Shown: positions 9,351 through 19,282 of the stretch, piece after piece
How the letters are laid out: every line of letters starts with the position of its first letter
How positions within the stretch are numbered: the first letter of the stretch is position 1
From: Gammaproteobacteria bacterium RIFCSPHIGHO2_02_FULL_42_43
Lineage (GTDB): Bacteria > Pseudomonadota > Gammaproteobacteria > Coxiellales > Coxiellaceae
Length of the DNA stretch: 64,000 nucleotides
Direction of reading: 5' to 3'
Assembly: GCA_001801425.1 (NCBI GenBank)
Contig: MGXR01000017.1
Location: forward strand, 186,001-250,000
The notes under the pieces: model-generated
What the model was told of the DNA's origin: nothing
The model's input: the letters and a program-made list of their open reading frames with translations, nothing else
Databases searched by the model: none
Position numbers and translations under genes: made by a program

Positions 9351-10570
9351 GTGAGCGGGCAAGAAGCCACATCGTATTAATCACCGATTCCTATCCGCCA
9401 GAAATTCGCTCCGCGTCGCATTTAATGCTGGAATTGGCGGATGAATTGTTGCGACGGGGGTTTCAGGTAACAGTTGTGACGTCGTGGCCGCAATATAATT
9501 TAGACGATACTGCTATGCCACAATTTCAAGAATGTATGAATGAGCGCGGCATTCGCGTGATTCGCATGAAACATTTACCGCATCACAACGTGCCATTTTT
9601 TATTCGTGGCATCGCGCAATTAATTCTACCTTATCTGTTTATTCGAAAAATTAAACAATATGTTCATGAAAAAATAGACAGCGTGATGGTGTATTCTCCA
9701 CCGTTGCCATTGGCGTTTGTTGGTGCGTGGGTTAAGAAAAAATATCATGCGCGATATTTTTTAAATATCCAAGATTTATTTCCGCATAATGCAATAGATT
9801 TGGGTGTTCTCAACAATAAAATATTAATTGCTTTTTTTCGATGGATGGAAAGAAAAGCGTATCAGCAGGCGGATGTGATAACGACTCACTCGCAGGGAAA
9901 TCAACAATTACTATCCGAGCTGTACCCTGAATTTCAGCGTAAAATAACTGTTCTGCATAATTGGGTTGATATTGAAGCGCATCGCGTGGCCGTTATCACC
10001 AAAAATTATCGCGAATTATTTGGATTGCATGATAAATTAATTATTGTATTTGCGGGCGTGATCGGCCCCTCGCAATATTTGAAAATTATAATCGAAGCGG
10101 CGAAACAATTGCAGTCACTGCCTAAACTGTGTTTTTTAATCGTGGGAGATGGCACCGAAAAAAAAACACTCGAGGCTTTGACGCAACAGCACGCGCTGAA
10201 CAATGTTATTTTTAAACCGTTTATCAGCAGAGAATTATATCCGCAGCTGTTGGCATCGTGCGATATTGGTTTGGTGTGTTTGAGCCCTAAAAACAAAACA
10301 CCCGTGGTGCCTGGAAAAATTTTAGGATATATGGCGGCGCAATTGCCCGTGCTCGCAATCTTGCATCACGAAAGTGATGCGCATCAAATGATTCAAGATG
10401 CGCAGTGTGGTTATTCTGCATTGTCTGATGATTTTCCGATGATTATTCGCACTATTGAAAATTGTTATCACAATAAACATCAACACAAAACAATGGGATT
10501 GTCAGGTTATGAATACGCTAAAAAATATTTTTCAAAAGAACACTGCGTCGATCAGCTTTTAAAAACATAA
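9347..10570 (+). CDS. GT4-type glycosyltransferase (WbuB-like)
   Basis: This 407-residue protein starts at a GTG that overlaps the preceding TGA. It opens with IVLITDSYPPEIRSASHLMLELADEL, the start of the WbuB-like GT4 group that transfers 6-deoxy- or N-acetyl-sugars. NIQDLFPHNAIDLG and a C-terminal donor site (VFAGVIGPSQYLKIIIEAA, then VPGKILGYMAAQLPVLAI) complete the pattern. It is the last gene of the first + strand operon and converges tail to tail with gtrA, overlapping it by 19 bases. Specificity is unknown. Confidence 0.87.
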   Translation: MSERARSHIVLITDSYPPEIRSASHLMLELADELLRRGFQVTVVTSWPQYNLDDTAMPQFQECMNERGIRVIRMKHLPHHNVPFFIRGIAQLILPYLFIRKIKQYVHEKIDSVMVYSPPLPLAFVGAWVKKKYHARYFLNIQDLFPHNAIDLGVLNNKILIAFFRWMERKAYQQADVITTHSQGNQQLLSELYPEFQRKITVLHNWVDIEAHRVAVITKNYRELFGLHDKLIIVFAGVIGPSQYLKIIIEAAKQLQSLPKLCFLIVGDGTEKKTLEALTQQHALNNVIFKPFISRELYPQLLASCDIGLVCLSPKNKTPVVPGKILGYMAAQLPVLAILHHESDAHQMIQDAQCGYSALSDDFPMIIRTIENCYHNKHQHKTMGLSGYEYAKKYFSKEHCVDQLLKT

Positions 10571-10932
10571 AATCTTGACATAAAAAAATTGAACCACATG
10601 GACACACTGGTCGCAATTGCAATTGGAATAATAAAATAATGCTGAAAAATTGGGGATTGATAAAATACTAAAGTAAAAATAGATAAGTTAAGTAGTGCTC
10701 CTGTGCCATTCACTGAAAAATATCGAAGCCATTCCCGCCACGAAATAGTTGTTTGCATTTTGAATGTCAATGAGCGGTTGAGCAGCCAGGTGATGGTCAT
10801 GCCAATTCCTATTGACGCACTTCTGCTGAATATCGGATTAACAAAGTGGTGTAACACATGAAATACAAAACAATCAATCGTAAATCCAATGGTGCCAACA
10901 ATACAAAAAGAAAAAAATTGTTTTTTAATCAT
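10552..10932 (-). CDS. gtrA: GtrA-family membrane protein
   Basis: This small 126-residue protein has four predicted hydrophobic segments. It contains FCIVGTIGFTIDCFVFHVL at the N-terminus and a central WLLNRSLTFK motif, which together define the GtrA family. GtrA proteins are thought to flip polyprenyl-phosphate-linked sugars across the inner membrane, working with a GtrB-type GT2 enzyme and a periplasmic GT-C transferase. All three kinds of gene are adjacent here, overlapping by 8 and 14 bases, so this looks like a glucosylation-type module that decorates a polysaccharide. Confidence 0.85.
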   Translation of the reverse strand: MIKKQFFSFCIVGTIGFTIDCFVFHVLHHFVNPIFSRSASIGIGMTITWLLNRSLTFKMQTTISWREWLRYFSVNGTGALLNLSIFTLVFYQSPIFQHYFIIPIAIATSVSMWFNFFMSRFYVFKS

Positions 10933-11869
10933 GTGATAATCGATTTAGTGATAAATAAAAAAGCCGCATTATTTCGCGCCGAGCAGTGCACACGTTATCC
11001 AGGATTATGCCACATCCCAAGCTCATAAACGCGAGCAACATGATTCCCGTAGATAATACGGCCGTTGGAAAACGTAAGACCAACCCTGTGTGTAGATAAT
11101 TGATGAATACGGGGCAAAAAAGAATGACGGCAGCGGCAAATAACAATAAAAAAATAATACCAAAGAAAAATAGCGGCCTGATTTTTTTTAGCAACAAAAC
11201 AATGCGCCACAAAATTTTAATACCATCGCGAAAACTATTAAGTTTACTTACAGATCCTTCAGGGCGTGCTTGATAGCGTGTTTTGATTTCAATAGATGGC
11301 AAGCGCAATTCTAATGCGTGAACCGTGAATTCTGTTTCAATATCAAAACCACAAGCAGAAGCAGGAAATGATTTGACAAAACGGTGTGAAAAAATGCGAT
11401 ACCCTGAAAACACATCTTGAAAATGATTACCAAATAATTTGGCAATAATGCCGGTGAATAATTGATTTCCAAAACGATGCCCCCGGCGGTACACCGTATA
11501 TTTGTCCGATGATTCGCACGCTTCACTGCGTGCGCCCACCACCATATCACATTGTTCGTCGATGAGGGTTTGAATTAACAGTGGCGCTTGACTGGCATCG
11601 TAAGTATTGTCTCCGTCAGCTAACACATAAATATCCGCGTCAATATCTGCAAATTGCCGCCTGACCACATTGCCTTTCCCTTTGTTTTTTTCAAGGTGAA
11701 CGATGGCGCCGTGTTGTTTGGCGATGGCGCTCGTGTCATCTGTCGAGGCATTGTCATAAACATAAATAACGGCGCTGGGTATTGCATTTTTAAATGCTTG
11801 TATCGTTTGCGCAATGGTGATCGCTTCGTTGTAACAAGGCAATAAAATTGCAATATTATAACGATGCAT
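10925..11869 (-). CDS. GT2 polyprenyl-phosphate sugar transferase (GtrB-like)
   Basis: This 314-residue protein has an N-terminal GT-A domain (AILLPCYNEAITIAQTI, acidic ADGDNTYD at about 85-92, then VVGARSE and DVFSGYRIFS). Two or more C-terminal transmembrane segments (about 230-300) follow. The layout matches dolichyl/undecaprenyl-phosphate glycosyltransferases, which load a sugar onto a polyprenyl phosphate for GtrA to flip. It overlaps gtrA by 8 bases and the upstream membrane gene by 14 bases. The sugar is unknown. Confidence 0.87.
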   Translation of the reverse strand: MHRYNIAILLPCYNEAITIAQTIQAFKNAIPSAVIYVYDNASTDDTSAIAKQHGAIVHLEKNKGKGNVVRRQFADIDADIYVLADGDNTYDASQAPLLIQTLIDEQCDMVVGARSEACESSDKYTVYRRGHRFGNQLFTGIIAKLFGNHFQDVFSGYRIFSHRFVKSFPASACGFDIETEFTVHALELRLPSIEIKTRYQARPEGSVSKLNSFRDGIKILWRIVLLLKKIRPLFFFGIIFLLLFAAAVILFCPVFINYLHTGLVLRFPTAVLSTGIMLLAFMSLGCGIILDNVCTARREIMRLFYLSLNRLSHD

Positions 11870-13712
11870 GAGTAGCTCCTATATTTTTAAAGTAAATATT
11901 TTTGTTTTGCACAATGATTTTAAAAAGATAAGCGCGCTCCGTCATCAGCTGGCAATTTTTGCTGTTAAACGAGTCAAATGAATTACGCTTGCAAATTTGA
12001 TAAGTGAGCAGGGGTTTTTGTTGGCGCAGATTGGGTAGTACTGCTTGATATTGTTGAAAAAGAGCGGAATTACTGTACGCCAATAACAAATAATCAAAAT
12101 GAGACAGCATGATTTTCAGTTGCTCATTGTTCACAGGGCAAGTCCACACGTCACCAGCCGATTCTGGTTTTCCAAAACTAACACAACCCATGTTCGACAC
12201 TCTCGGCAACAATTCATAAGCCAAAATGGCATGTTCTAATCCCGTACCGCTTTGCCAAATTGAAAAAATTTTTGCATTTGTCGGCGTCCATATGTTCACT
12301 TGTTTTGCCACAGCAGCGATGGGCTCTCGCAAGTAAATCGCGCCGCGATGTTCTTTTTGCAATTGATGTTGATGTAAGCCATAAAAAAATAAATAAACAA
12401 AGATAGCAACACACAAAGCGATGATTATTTTTTTTTCAACGATATCGGAGAAAATAGCAACGGATTTCAGGCATTGGAAAAAAAAGTATAATGTGACGAG
12501 AAGCCACGCGATTTCAATAATATGTAAATAACGATTTAACGATAAATGATGCACTGCTTCGTACTCACCAAATGAAAAAAGGTACATCAGCAGAAGGCCC
12601 GCGATATACAAAACAAAACACGCGCACAAAATAGATTGCGTCAATACCAATCGTTTTTTTTCGGTGGTGTATTGGTAAATCAGTATCGTAAAAAATACAA
12701 TCAATACTAAAAATAAAACAGTGGGCGTGAGCGCGTGGAAAAAATTGTGAATGATGGCGTGTTGTGTGCCACTTAAATGAGAAAACGACGGATGCATTTT
12801 CCATTCACGCTTTACTTGGATGTGATTCAAATAATGATGCCAAGTGCTCGATACCAATAATGATGCGATGGGTAACGCAACAATGCAGGAAAATTTTTTC
12901 AGGAACGATGTTCGCTCAAAACACCACTGATCAAGAAAAATAATGCATGCAATCATTAAAACAAATGGAAATAATTTTACTTTAAATAAAGTGAGTGCCA
13001 TCACCGTGGGTAATAACAATAGAATATCGCGCGCTGTTTTTTTGGAACTGAAATAAAATACCAAGCACATGCCGACAAATATACCAGTGACACCATCCAT
13101 GTAGAGTGTGCCAACAGGCCCTATTTTAATTCCCAAAGACAGTAATAAAATAATTGTAACCACGTAAAAAATAATCACGCGACGCCACGCATTCGCAGGA
13201 TAATCTGAAAATAAAATGGCAATGGGAGCAATCGTCAACAAACATTGCGCAACGTATGCCATTCCTTCTGAGAAATGTGTCAATCGAAGAAATAAATAAT
13301 AAAATAAGGTGCCACCCGGCGGGTATGCTTTATGCGTTGTCACATCCGATGCCTGAATAAATCCGTGATGCCAATACATTAATTTTATGTGTGGGCCCCA
13401 CTGCGCAAATTCATCCCATTGTGTGAGATGAATAAAATAAGCGGACAATAAAAACAGCGTCAGAAAACTGAAGGTAATGATTTGACTGGTTGTTATATTT
13501 TTTAATTGAGAAAGATGGGTAAGCAAGAGAATCAACCCCACCAGTATAAAAATCATTGTGCCAATTTTTAGCGTGCCAACATATGCCAAACCATATAAGA
13601 CAAGTATCGTGATCGAAATAATCAAAAATGTCACTTGTTCCAATGGCATCTTTAAAAATTTTTTGAGCGAGAGGCAATAGCCGAATAAAGATGATAAAAC
13701 AAATAAAACCAT
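11856..13712 (-). CDS. Polytopic GT-C-like membrane glycosyltransferase
   Basis: This 618-residue protein has about a dozen hydrophobic segments. It carries WDEFAQWGPHIK in the first large loop, matching the acidic D-E site of GT-C fold transferases that use polyprenyl-phosphate sugars in the periplasm. The ATG at 13712 is preferred because AGGAAC lies 7 bases upstream and the protein then begins with a hydrophobic segment; a TTG at 13769 would add 19 residues. It is the first gene of a three-gene - strand unit with the GT2 enzyme and GtrA and fits as the final transferase. Sequence similarity is weak and the call rests mainly on topology and context. Confidence 0.65.
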   Translation of the reverse strand: MVLFVLSSLFGYCLSLKKFLKMPLEQVTFLIISITILVLYGLAYVGTLKIGTMIFILVGLILLLTHLSQLKNITTSQIITFSFLTLFLLSAYFIHLTQWDEFAQWGPHIKLMYWHHGFIQASDVTTHKAYPPGGTLFYYLFLRLTHFSEGMAYVAQCLLTIAPIAILFSDYPANAWRRVIIFYVVTIILLLSLGIKIGPVGTLYMDGVTGIFVGMCLVFYFSSKKTARDILLLLPTVMALTLFKVKLFPFVLMIACIIFLDQWCFERTSFLKKFSCIVALPIASLLVSSTWHHYLNHIQVKREWKMHPSFSHLSGTQHAIIHNFFHALTPTVLFLVLIVFFTILIYQYTTEKKRLVLTQSILCACFVLYIAGLLLMYLFSFGEYEAVHHLSLNRYLHIIEIAWLLVTLYFFFQCLKSVAIFSDIVEKKIIIALCVAIFVYLFFYGLHQHQLQKEHRGAIYLREPIAAVAKQVNIWTPTNAKIFSIWQSGTGLEHAILAYELLPRVSNMGCVSFGKPESAGDVWTCPVNNEQLKIMLSHFDYLLLAYSNSALFQQYQAVLPNLRQQKPLLTYQICKRNSFDSFNSKNCQLMTERAYLFKIIVQNKNIYFKNIGATHASL

Positions 13713-13807
13713 GCGCTGTTCCTGATCAAAGATTCTTGGCATTATCCTGCGGGAGCGTCTGGAACTCAAGGTGCATAATCGTTATACTCCGGCAGCAAGG
13801 AGATATC

Positions 13808-15121
13808 ATGAGAATCACCATCTACGGTGCTGGATACGTGGGGCTAGTTACCTCAGTCTGTTTCGCGCAGTTGGGTCATCACGTTTGTTGCGTCGATGTC
13901 GATCTTTCTAAAATTGAAACACTCAATGCAGGTCATGCACCCATTTTTGAAGCAGGGTTGGAAGCGTTGCTGCAGGAAAATTTACAAGCCCAACGTTTAT
14001 TTTTTACGAGTGATATTGCAACAGCAGCTCAGTTTTCAGAAATCCAAATGATTGCTGTTGGTACACCTGCGCACTCGGATGGTTCTGCGGACTTGCAGTA
14101 CGTAGATGCCGTGGCCACGCAAATTGGCATGCATATGTCGTCATATCGCTGTGTCGTGAATAAATCGACAGTGCCGGTTGGAACGAGTGAGCGTGTGCGA
14201 AAAATAATTGCTGATGCATTGCGAGAGCGTCAGAAAACGCTGTCATTTGATGTTGTATCGAATCCAGAGTTTCTGCGTGAGGGTCAGGCAATCGAGGATT
14301 GTTTATCACCTGATCGTATTGTGATTGGAAGTGGCAGCGAAAAAGCCATTGCATTGATGCAGCAGTTATACAAACCGATTCGTGATAAAAATTTTCCATT
14401 GCTGATCATGGATCCTGCTTCCGCTGAATTAACGAAATACGCCGCCAACGCTTTTTTAGCAACCAAAGTGAGTTTCATTAACGAAATTAGCCAAATTGCG
14501 GAAAAAACAGGTGCAGATATTCGTGAAATTAAAAAAGGCATTGGATTGGATGATCGCATTGGTGAAAAATTTTTAGATGCGGGTTGTGGTTTTGGGGGAT
14601 CCTGTTTTCCTAAAGATGTGTCCGCGTTAAAAATCATGTCGGAGCAAGCAGGGTATACGCCGCACATTTTAAATGCGGTATTGAAAACCAATGCGCAACA
14701 GCAGGAGTTGTTATTTCACAAAGTGTCGCAGTATTTTCAACATAATTTAAAAAATAAAATTATTGCGCTGTGGGGTTTAGCATTTAAACCCAACACGGAT
14801 GACGTGCGAAGTGCTACGAGTCGCGTGCTCATGGAATTATTTTGGAAAAGTGGTGCCACGGTTCGCGTATATGATCCATTGGCTATGAATAATATCGCAG
14901 CGCTTTATCCTGATCACGCGCAATTAATTTTATGTGATAGTGCATTGCAAGCAGCTAAAGACGCGAATGCGGTGGTGATTGTAACGGAGTGGCCTGAATT
15001 TCGGCGCATTGATTTTTCACAATTAAAATTATCCAGCGCGGTTGTTTTTGATGGTCGAAATGTTTTAAATAAACAACAGCTGCAATCTCACGGCATTGAA
15101 TATTTTGGTATTGGATGTTGA
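13808..15121 (+). CDS. ugd: UDP-glucose 6-dehydrogenase
   Basis: Ugd oxidises UDP-glucose to UDP-glucuronate with two NAD+. The 437-residue protein starts with MRITIYGAGYVGLVTS and has the catalytic loop GGSCFPKD with Cys266. The ATG at 13808 is preceded by AAGGAG at 5-base spacing, a strong ribosome binding site, so longer upstream frames were discarded. It heads the sugar-nucleotide operon ugd-pgi-galU-manC and is divergent from the GT-C-like gene. Together with GalU it provides uronic acid for the polysaccharide. Confidence 0.95.
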   Translation: MRITIYGAGYVGLVTSVCFAQLGHHVCCVDVDLSKIETLNAGHAPIFEAGLEALLQENLQAQRLFFTSDIATAAQFSEIQMIAVGTPAHSDGSADLQYVDAVATQIGMHMSSYRCVVNKSTVPVGTSERVRKIIADALRERQKTLSFDVVSNPEFLREGQAIEDCLSPDRIVIGSGSEKAIALMQQLYKPIRDKNFPLLIMDPASAELTKYAANAFLATKVSFINEISQIAEKTGADIREIKKGIGLDDRIGEKFLDAGCGFGGSCFPKDVSALKIMSEQAGYTPHILNAVLKTNAQQQELLFHKVSQYFQHNLKNKIIALWGLAFKPNTDDVRSATSRVLMELFWKSGATVRVYDPLAMNNIAALYPDHAQLILCDSALQAAKDANAVVIVTEWPEFRRIDFSQLKLSSAVVFDGRNVLNKQQLQSHGIEYFGIGC

Positions 15122-15123
15122 TG

Positions 15124-16659
15124 ATGAAGTTAACAGATTGTGTTACTTGGAATTTGTTGGCAGCGCATTATAATGCGATTAAACGCTGCACACTCAACTC
15201 TTTTTTTCAAGAAACAACAGATCGTTTTGAAAAAATGTCGCTGGATATTTCCGGTGTGCTGGTTGATTATTCGAAAAATTTTATCACCGAACAGACTTTG
15301 TCGTTGCTCGGTGAATTGGCGCGTGAAAAAAATCTGTCGGATGCGATTCAGTATTTAATTTCAGGAGAAAAAATCAATACTTCTGAAAATCGTGCCGCAT
15401 TGCACACACGCTTGCGTTCGCCAACGCAGGACCCTGAAATTGCCGGTGAATTTCGAAAAATATCTGTGTTGGCAGCGCAATTTTCAAATCGTTCGCTGCA
15501 AGGATTTAGCAAAAAACCCATTGAAACCATATTGCATATTGGAATGGGTGGATCCGGCATCGGCCCCGCATTGTATTACGATGCGTTAAAACCTGCGCAA
15601 AAACCCAATTGTTATTTTTTAATGGACTATGATCATTCTGCCATCGAAGAAAAATTAGCGTTGTGCGATCCTGAAAAAACGGCAGTGGTGGTTGTCTCGA
15701 AATCATTTGCAACCTACGAGACCATCAAAATATTTCAGCACGTGTGGGCATGGTTGTCGTCTGCCGCTCGTCATTCATCCATCGCATGGAAAAATTGTTT
15801 TGCAGTGACTGAAAAAATTGAACGCGCTACTGCGCAGGGATTTTTGAGTGATCACGTATTTAAAATTTGGGATTGGGTGGGTGGGCGATATTCCGTTTGG
15901 TCACCCGCCAGTTTTTCGGTGATGTTGGCACTGGGTATGGAAAAATTTAATGCGTTTTTGCGCGGTGCTTTTGTGATGGACACGCATTTTATTGGTGCAC
16001 CATTTGAAACCAATATTCCAGTGATCATGGGATTGTTGTCAATTTGGTATCATTATTTTTTTCGTGCGCAAACCCATGCGATTGTGCCATACAGCGCGCG
16101 CTTGCAATTATTGCCAAAATATTTGCAGCAATTACACATGGAAAGTTTGGGAAAATCGGTGAATACCAACAACGAATTTATTGATTACCCAACTGGAAAA
16201 ATTATTTGGGGTGATGTGGGGCCCGCCAGTCAACACAGTTTTCATCAATTGTTGATGCAAGGCAGTCATTTTGTTCCCGTGGATTTTATTTTGCCGTTTT
16301 CTGATCGCACACACGATAATTTTGAGCGCGCGGCATTTTGTTTGTCGCAAAGTCAAACGCTCATGAATGGTTTTGATGCAACTCCTGAAAAAACCATTAT
16401 TGGTAATCGCTCCAGCACTACCATTCTCATGAAATCACTGACGCCTGAAACACTAGGCGCTATGCTCGCGATGTATGAACATAGCGTGTTTGTGCAAAGT
16501 GTTTTACTGGATATTAACGCATTTGATCAATGGGGTGTGGAGCGTGCAAAGCAAGTAGCGCGCGATATTTTGAACGCGCTGCAACAGAAAAAAACCGATA
16601 AAATTTTTGATGATTCAACGCAAGGATTATTGCAGAAAATTATAGGAGAAATATTGTGA
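15124..16659 (+). CDS. pgi: Glucose-6-phosphate isomerase
   Basis: Pgi interconverts glucose-6-phosphate and fructose-6-phosphate, linking glycolysis to sugar-nucleotide synthesis. Family blocks present include MGGSGIGPALYY, VVSKSFATYET, GGRYSVWSPASFS (Pgi signature 1) and LGKSVNT. At 511 residues it is a little shorter than the E. coli enzyme. Three near-adjacent ATGs exist (15115, 15121, 15124); the last was chosen for spacing to GGA at 15113. It overlaps or abuts the ugd stop and ends in a GTGA junction with galU. Confidence 0.95.
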   Translation: MKLTDCVTWNLLAAHYNAIKRCTLNSFFQETTDRFEKMSLDISGVLVDYSKNFITEQTLSLLGELAREKNLSDAIQYLISGEKINTSENRAALHTRLRSPTQDPEIAGEFRKISVLAAQFSNRSLQGFSKKPIETILHIGMGGSGIGPALYYDALKPAQKPNCYFLMDYDHSAIEEKLALCDPEKTAVVVVSKSFATYETIKIFQHVWAWLSSAARHSSIAWKNCFAVTEKIERATAQGFLSDHVFKIWDWVGGRYSVWSPASFSVMLALGMEKFNAFLRGAFVMDTHFIGAPFETNIPVIMGLLSIWYHYFFRAQTHAIVPYSARLQLLPKYLQQLHMESLGKSVNTNNEFIDYPTGKIIWGDVGPASQHSFHQLLMQGSHFVPVDFILPFSDRTHDNFERAAFCLSQSQTLMNGFDATPEKTIIGNRSSTTILMKSLTPETLGAMLAMYEHSVFVQSVLLDINAFDQWGVERAKQVARDILNALQQKKTDKIFDDSTQGLLQKIIGEIL

Positions 16660-17540
16660 TTAACACTATCACAACCGCAGTTTTTCCTGTCGCTGGTATG
16701 GGTACCCGATTTTTGCCCGCTACGAAAGCGAGCCCAAAAGAAATGCTGCCACTTGTGGATCGCCCGTTGATTCAATATGTCGTGGATGAAGCCGTTCGTG
16801 CCGGCATTAAAAAATTAGTATTTGTGACGAGCAGCGGCAAGCGCGCCATCGAAGATTATTTTGATACGAATGTTGAGTTAGAATTGTTGCTTGAGAAAAA
16901 AAGAAAATTAGCGGTATTAGAAATTGTTCGACATCTTGTTCCTAACGATATTGAAATTGTTTACGTGAGACAAAAATCTCCCAAGGGATTGGGCGATGCG
17001 GTGTTGTGTGCAAAACCGGCAGTTGGAAATCAGCCGTTTGCTGTTTTGCTGGCCGATGACATCATGGAGCTTTCAGAGAAAGCCTGCCTGCAAGAGATGA
17101 TTGCGCGATTTGACAAAACACACTCATCGGTGTTGGCCGTTGAAAAAATTGCGCGAGAAGACAGCGATAAATACGGCATTATTTCATTGTGCAATCATCA
17201 AGACGCAAAGATGCCAGTCGCTTCGATTATTGAAAAGCCAGCGCCTGCATTGGCACCGTCTAATTTAGCAGTGACGGGGCGATATATTTTAACGCCGCGA
17301 ATTTTTGAAATGTTGCAGCAAACTGACATCGGTGTCGGCGGTGAATTGCAATTAACGGATGGATTATCAAAATTGTTATCTTATGAAACGATTTCCGCCT
17401 GCTTATTGAAAGGCAAGCGTTATGATTGCGGCAGTCGTTTGGGTTTTTTAAAAGCCACCATTGATTTTGCATTACAGCGTGATGAATTTCGCGATGCCAT
17501 GTTGGAATTTATTGCTGAAAAAAACAGGGTGATTTCATGA
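16656..17540 (+). CDS. galU: UTP-glucose-1-phosphate uridylyltransferase
   Basis: GalU makes UDP-glucose from glucose-1-phosphate and UTP. The 294-residue protein shows AVFPVAGMGTRFLPATKASPKE at the nucleotide-binding start, ALLADD-like VLLADDIM, EKP near the middle and the VGGELQLTDG segment. It starts with GTG inside the pgi stop (GTGA) and its stop overlaps manC (ATGA). It supplies the substrate for Ugd encoded two genes upstream. Confidence 0.95.
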   Translation: MINTITTAVFPVAGMGTRFLPATKASPKEMLPLVDRPLIQYVVDEAVRAGIKKLVFVTSSGKRAIEDYFDTNVELELLLEKKRKLAVLEIVRHLVPNDIEIVYVRQKSPKGLGDAVLCAKPAVGNQPFAVLLADDIMELSEKACLQEMIARFDKTHSSVLAVEKIAREDSDKYGIISLCNHQDAKMPVASIIEKPAPALAPSNLAVTGRYILTPRIFEMLQQTDIGVGGELQLTDGLSKLLSYETISACLLKGKRYDCGSRLGFLKATIDFALQRDEFRDAMLEFIAEKNRVIS

Positions 17541-18970
17541 AAAAAATTCATCCCGTTATTTTATTGGGTGGTTCTGGTACACGTTTGTGGCCGCTCTCGC
17601 GCAGCAATTATCCGAAGCAATTCGCCGTATTTTCTGAAAAATATTCGCTGTTTCAAGAAACCGTGTTGCGATTGCGACAATTGCCGACTGTAGGTCGCAT
17701 TTATTTAATGGTGAGCACACACAATTATTTTATTTGCTTAGATCAACTGCGTGAATTAGCGATCGATGATATTGAATTGCTTGTAGAGCCTGTTTCGCGT
17801 AACACCGCAGCGCCCATTGCTGTGATCGCGTCACACATTCAGAAAACGCATTCGAGTGATGATGCGATGTTGGTATTACCTTCCGATCATCATATTCAAG
17901 ATGCGTCAGCATTTATTGAGACAGTGCAACAAGCAGCAGTAGAGAGCGACAATAAATTGATTTTGTTTGGCGTAAAGCCCAATCGCGCTGCGATCGAATA
18001 TGGTTACATCGAAGCGATGAACGCTGCGTTACCATCTCCCGTCAAACAATTTGTTGAAAAGCCCGATGAATCACGTGCTCGTACATTAATTGAAAATAAA
18101 AATATGTATTGGAATAGCGGCATGTTTTTATTTTCAGTGAAAAAATTATTGAGTGAATTACGATTGTATTGTTACGAAATGACGGTGCTTGCAGAAGCTT
18201 TGCTGCAGGATGTGATTCAGCAGGGCAACACGATTTATTTAAATAAATCTGCGTTTGAAAAAATGCCAGTTATTTCGATTGATGTCGCTTTGATGGAAAA
18301 AACGCACAACGCCGTTGTTTATGCGTTGCAATCGGATTGGTCTGATTTGGGTGATTGGAAAGCGGTATATGATCACGCCGAAAAAGATGAGAATCATAAT
18401 GTGACGATTGGCCCTGTGTTATCACTTGCAACACAACACTCATATTTGCGCAGTGATCAGCAATTATTGGCAACCATTGGCGTGGATCATTTGGTGGTGG
18501 TTGCCACCAAAGATAGTGTGTTGATTGCCAATAAAAATGAAACACAAGCGGTTAAAACACTCGTTGAGTTATTAAAAAATAGTGTGCACCATGAATGCGC
18601 CAAAGAAGATTTAAAAATGTATCGGCCATGGGGGAGCTCAGAGCGTTTGATTCATACCAAACAATTTCAGGTCAAACATATTGTCGTTAAACCCGGCGGA
18701 CGATTGTCGTTGCAAGTGCATCATCATCGCACGGAGCATTGGGTAGTGGTGAAAGGGGTCGCGGATGTTGTTTGCGGGCACAGCAATTTTCAATTACACG
18801 AAAATGAATCGACTTACATTCCCAAACACACACAACATCGTTTCATAAATTCCCAATCGACCCCCCTGCATTTAATTGAGGTGCAAGTTGGAGATTCTTT
18901 GAGCGAAGACGATATTGAACGATTGGATGATGTGTATGGGCAGATTGACACGCTGATCGGCGTCGATTAA
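17537..18970 (+). CDS. manC: Mannose-1-phosphate guanylyltransferase / mannose-6-phosphate isomerase
   Basis: This bifunctional 477-residue protein has an N-terminal GMP (nucleotidyltransferase) domain (LLGGSGTRLWPLSRSNYPKQF, FVEKPD). It also has a C-terminal type II phosphomannose isomerase cupin (MYRPWGSSE, LSLQVHHHRTEHW with the metal-binding histidines). It makes GDP-mannose. No phosphomannomutase gene (manB) is seen in the window, so that step must be encoded elsewhere. It ends the operon; no intrinsic terminator follows, only the 38-bp repeat array. Confidence 0.94.
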   Translation: MKKIHPVILLGGSGTRLWPLSRSNYPKQFAVFSEKYSLFQETVLRLRQLPTVGRIYLMVSTHNYFICLDQLRELAIDDIELLVEPVSRNTAAPIAVIASHIQKTHSSDDAMLVLPSDHHIQDASAFIETVQQAAVESDNKLILFGVKPNRAAIEYGYIEAMNAALPSPVKQFVEKPDESRARTLIENKNMYWNSGMFLFSVKKLLSELRLYCYEMTVLAEALLQDVIQQGNTIYLNKSAFEKMPVISIDVALMEKTHNAVVYALQSDWSDLGDWKAVYDHAEKDENHNVTIGPVLSLATQHSYLRSDQQLLATIGVDHLVVVATKDSVLIANKNETQAVKTLVELLKNSVHHECAKEDLKMYRPWGSSERLIHTKQFQVKHIVVKPGGRLSLQVHHHRTEHWVVVKGVADVVCGHSNFQLHENESTYIPKHTQHRFINSQSTPLHLIEVQVGDSLSEDDIERLDDVYGQIDTLIGVD

Positions 18971-18987
18971 GATGCCAAACACATCGC

Positions 18988-19136
18988 ACATAGACGCGAG
19001 TCGTAGCGAGTGAATCAAAAATCGTACATAAACGCGAGTTGTAGCGAGTGAATCAAAAATCGTACATAGACGCGAGTTGTAGCGAGCGAAAATAAATCAG
19101 GACACAGACGCGAGCGGTAGCGAGCGAATCAAATAA
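18988..19136 (+). repeat. Four tandem copies of a 38-bp repeat (family 1)
   Basis: Copies begin at 18988, 19026, 19064 and 19102, exactly 38 bp apart, each containing a variant of ACGCGAGYNGTAGCGAG followed by an AT-rich linker. They fill the gap between manC and rpmH. The same unit, with the same 38-bp spacing and the same linker AAAATAAATCAG, recurs between atpG and atpD (44712 and 44750), and a single degenerate copy lies at 31901. The function is unknown. Confidence 0.85.
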
Positions 19137-19147
19137 GGTAACTTGTC

Positions 19148-19282
19148 ATGAAACGTACATTCCAACCCGGAAAATTACACCGCAAACGCACGCACGGTTT
19201 TCGTGCGCGCATGGCAACACCCGGCGGTCGTTTGGTGTTGAATCGGCGCAGAGCCAAAGGGCGCAAGCGCGTTAGTGTCTAA
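19148..19282 (+). CDS. rpmH: 50S ribosomal protein L34
   Basis: The 44-codon ORF encodes [19 protein letters not shown] and ends GRKRVSV, the full standard L34 sequence of the large ribosomal subunit. It is very basic and has the normal length. It overlaps rnpA by 8 bases. In most gammaproteobacteria rpmH is preceded by dnaA on the opposite strand; here the polysaccharide locus lies upstream instead. Confidence 0.97.
   Translation: MKRTFQPGKLHRKRTHGFRARMATPGGRLVLNRRRAKGRKRVSV

Noticed and set aside
14284-14691. Long antisense frames inside ugd and in other housekeeping genes
   Set aside because: They lie opposite well-identified genes, lack ribosome binding sites and have low-complexity translations; they are shadows of the real frames.
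18988-19136. 38-bp array considered as a CRISPR
   Set aside because: The period is 38 bp in total and the repeats differ at several positions; there are no unique spacers of normal length and no cas genes.
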